Shown piece after piece: positions 61,533 through 64,000 of a DNA stretch of 64,000 nt. This DNA comes from Numida meleagris. Taxonomy: Eukaryota; Chordata; Aves; Galliformes; Numididae. The stretch spans positions 5,703,814 to 5,767,813 of the forward strand of contig NC_034420.1 in the NCBI RefSeq assembly GCF_002078875.1, in the 5' to 3' direction. A program made the translations under genes and the position numbers. Under the pieces are notes generated by a model. It was not told where the DNA came from. It searched no databases and worked only from the letters and a program-made list of their open reading frames with translations. Numbering within the stretch: position 1 is the first letter of the stretch; each line of letters opens with the position of its first letter.

Positions 61533-63566
61533 GCACATAAATTAAGATAGATGAATTAAGAAGCCAAAGAGAGAACATAAAGAGTTTGTTCAGCTTTGGT
61601 GATATTACACATGAGAAGTGGGTTAGAGTTCTTTCAAATACATAATCAGACACTGAAAAGTTTATTCTTCTCAAACAAGAAATGTAAGAGACATTAACTT
61701 TTTCCATGCTCTTTCCTAAGCTAATAGAAGTCTTTAATGTACAACATAAGTGCCACTGGTATTTTACCGCGACAACCTAGCAAGACCTGGTTTTGTGTAC
61801 ACTTGAGGCACTCCAGTAGCTGCTCACCTGCTTCCATCCTGCTCAAAATCTCTTGGTGTTTTTTTCACAGCTTCTCACTGCTGGAAAGGTCCATACCGTG
61901 ACATAAACATCATCAGCCATCTCTCAAGATACATCAGCTCTTACTTCTGCTAGGATTTTCTCATCTACAGCTTTCTTATTTCCAATGTGTTGGATTTAGT
62001 TTAGCAAACAACTTTGCTGGAAATTGCTTTGTGTGCATTGCATGTTTTGCTAAGTGATATTTCCCCAGAGCTGGCAGATCACTCCATAGTAGCAGATGTG
62101 CGTGTTTTAGAAAATCACTACCATAAGGAATAGCATAATTATATTTACTGCTGTTTGTTACTGCACCACGTATCGAATAGTAGGGATACTGGTACAACTG
62201 AGACTCACTAAGAACTTCATTTTTTCATTGGCGTAGTATGCAAAACTGCCTTTATTTCTCTAATTGCACCTAAAGATTATCTGCTCACCAATAAACTTTT
62301 CTTGAAGTATAAGCCAAAATGAGGGCATGCTGAAGGCAATGGAGGATGTGCCTTAAGTGAGGAAAGACTTCAGATTATATCCTTTGAGTTTTCTATTTAC
62401 TTTATCATTGCACCTTAATACTGGATTCTAAGAAGGTGAAGTTACTGTAACAGAGCATACAATTTTCACGGACTATCTTGCTAAATTCAGTGATATCTAT
62501 GCATTAGTTATCTGCTATCAAGAAGTTATATATGAAGTTCTACGAAGTCTTTTAAAAAACAACTCTTTTGTGTTATTTTTAGGTTCAGAACAAAAGGGAA
62601 TTAAAAATGCAGAAAATACTGCTCAGGGAATGATAAAATTTCAAAAAGATTTTACTAAAAACATCTTGCCTGAAACATTCCAGAAGCTCTTTATTTGATA
62701 AGTGTTCCTATTCCTTTTTGTTTTTTGTTTTATTTGAGAAGACGTATGTTGATTTCAGTGTTCATTCTTATTTAAATTTCAATTGTTACTCCATTAGTCC
62801 CAGATACGTTGAGAAGTTTTAGTCTTTTGAGATCTTAATCTATTCTCCACACAAAAATGAGGCCAGAATAGCCATTTTTAGACTAAAGGAGAAGAAAGAG
62901 AAGAAGAAATACTGTAGGAAATTAAAATTACTTCAGTCCTCAAAATGGCAGTGCCATCTACCAGAATATCCTCTTAGGAATGTGTAGTGTATCTCCCAGA
63001 AACCAAAACCACAGATGACAATAGAGAAACTTACAGCTGTATGACTGCTATAATTATTGTTGCACTTCCTAGATTTTCAGAAAAGAAGAAATAGATGTGT
63101 GTTTTCCAAATGATAATTCTCTTAAACTATTCAGTCATAATTCTACATGATTTATTTAAAACGTAGCCTCAGAGGTGGCTGATTACTACATTTCTATCTG
63201 TATTAATTCTATTTCTAATTAAAGACATGCTATAATAGCAGATGATCAGTAGAGAGTAGTGATACATATGACACATGCGCTATAGCACCAATACGCAGTC
63301 TAACCTGGACTCTACACTGTAAAAACACTTCAAAATGATTTCTGTACAGACTGATTGTGAGGAATTAAGGGGAGGAAAATGTCACTTTAAAATGTAAGGA
63401 TAAAGGAAAAAAACAAACAAGGTTATTGGTTCAAATTCACTAAAGTTATTTGTATTAAAATCATTAGCATTCTAGGTTGTTAAGAGCCTGATCATAACAT
63501 ATTACTATTTGGCCTAGAAACTATAGGATTTAATTTCCGTTTCTATGTCATTTTAAATATATATCC

Positions 63567-63598
63567 ATTGTTAAAGTATCTCATCGTTAAAGTATTTT
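63567..63598 (+). repeat. imperfect 16-bp tandem duplication
   Basis: ATTGTTAAAGTATCTC is followed directly by ATCGTTAAAGTATTTT; 13 of 16 positions agree. Confidence 0.7.
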
Positions 63599-64000
63599 TG
63601 AAATTATACAGGAAAAGATGGAAAACAGATTTCACTGGTGGGAAAATTTAGGTCACAGGAAGATCATATCTCCTGTCTATGAAAATCAGAAATGCTTTAG
63701 CTGTGAAGTTGAAACAAATACTCCTGTCACTTGATTGTCTCTCTTTGCTGGCTTGTATCATCCTGATTGGATAACACAGAGCAAAATGTACTGCAAGACT
63801 GATATTGATTTGATGCATGAGGCAGTTAAACTTCATGTGTGTTTGGCTGAAGCGCTGTATGACCTGACCCACTGGTTGGAGAGTAACTATTTGGTAACAT
63901 CAGCTTAAAAAACACAGCGACTGCTACAACTACTTCAAATAATTCTTCAGTCTATTAGTGCTTGCAGGAGGTGAATAATTTAACAGTTAAATGTCCACTA

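Larger units (their letters stand above)
60401..64000. other. noncoding DNA with two small GC-richer patches
   Basis: Patches at about 60790-60915 and 61333-61480 are richer in G, C and CpG than the surroundings but match nothing I know. Two short tandem duplications are listed separately. Frames are under 80 codons. The rest is unique AT-rich DNA. Confidence 0.6.

Noticed and set aside
1..64000. CRISPR arrays, operons, bacterial promoters or phage modules
   Set aside because: No regularly spaced repeats, no gene runs with ribosome-binding sites, and the repeats present are vertebrate.

Overview
This window looks like vertebrate nuclear DNA and most probably comes from a bird. A galliform (chicken, turkey, quail) fits best, but that step is inference. 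The evidence is the repeat content: decayed CR1 LINE copies, one solo LTR of the avian ERVL type with intact ends and a 5-bp target duplication, and two ancient MIR-type SINE relics. The sequence is AT-rich and CpG-poor, with long A/T homopolymers. There are no operon-like gene runs and nothing else prokaryotic. I found no protein-coding gene or exon that I can name. Apart from CR1 remnants, open frames are short (the longest is 175 codons), unrelated to any family I recognise, and consistent with chance. The window is therefore best read as a gene desert or the interior of a very large intron.

Layout. 1-7.8 kb: unique noncoding DNA with a short minus-strand CR1 relic near 5.8 kb. 7.82-8.37 kb: solo ERVL-type LTR, plus orientation, flanked by ACTAT on both sides. 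8.4-17.8 kb: unique noncoding DNA with long homopolymers (A15, A23, T28) and a CA-rich run. 17.83-17.96 kb: minus-strand MIR relic. 18-42 kb: unique noncoding DNA with the 175-codon frame (18.3-18.8 kb, minus), two short hairpins (29.5 and 32.0 kb), a CpG-enriched patch (32.75-33.18 kb) and a GC-rich patch (37.3-37.5 kb). 42.1-42.2 kb: plus-strand MIR relic. 42.98-43.32 kb: minus-strand CR1 ORF2 fragment. 43.3-50.6 kb: unique DNA with an imperfect inverted repeat (46.4 kb), a diverged tandem-like block (47.05-47.29 kb) and an enhancer-like motif cluster (48.6-48.7 kb). 50.64-50.99 kb: plus-strand CR1 3' end. 51-64 kb: unique DNA with a 12-bp perfect hairpin (52.0 kb), simple repeats, a candidate conserved noncoding block (58.7-59.0 kb) and three GC/CpG-richer patches (60.1-61.5 kb). 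The first of those patches carries a lone tRNA B-box-like motif.

No genes here can be said to work together. I looked for an undescribed system and did not find one I can support. The points most worth checking are the 175-codon frame, the CpG-enriched patch at 32.75-33.18 kb, the patch at 60.1-60.4 kb, the candidate regulatory blocks, and the dating value of the clean solo LTR. Repeat assignments come from recalled family consensus sequences, not from a search.
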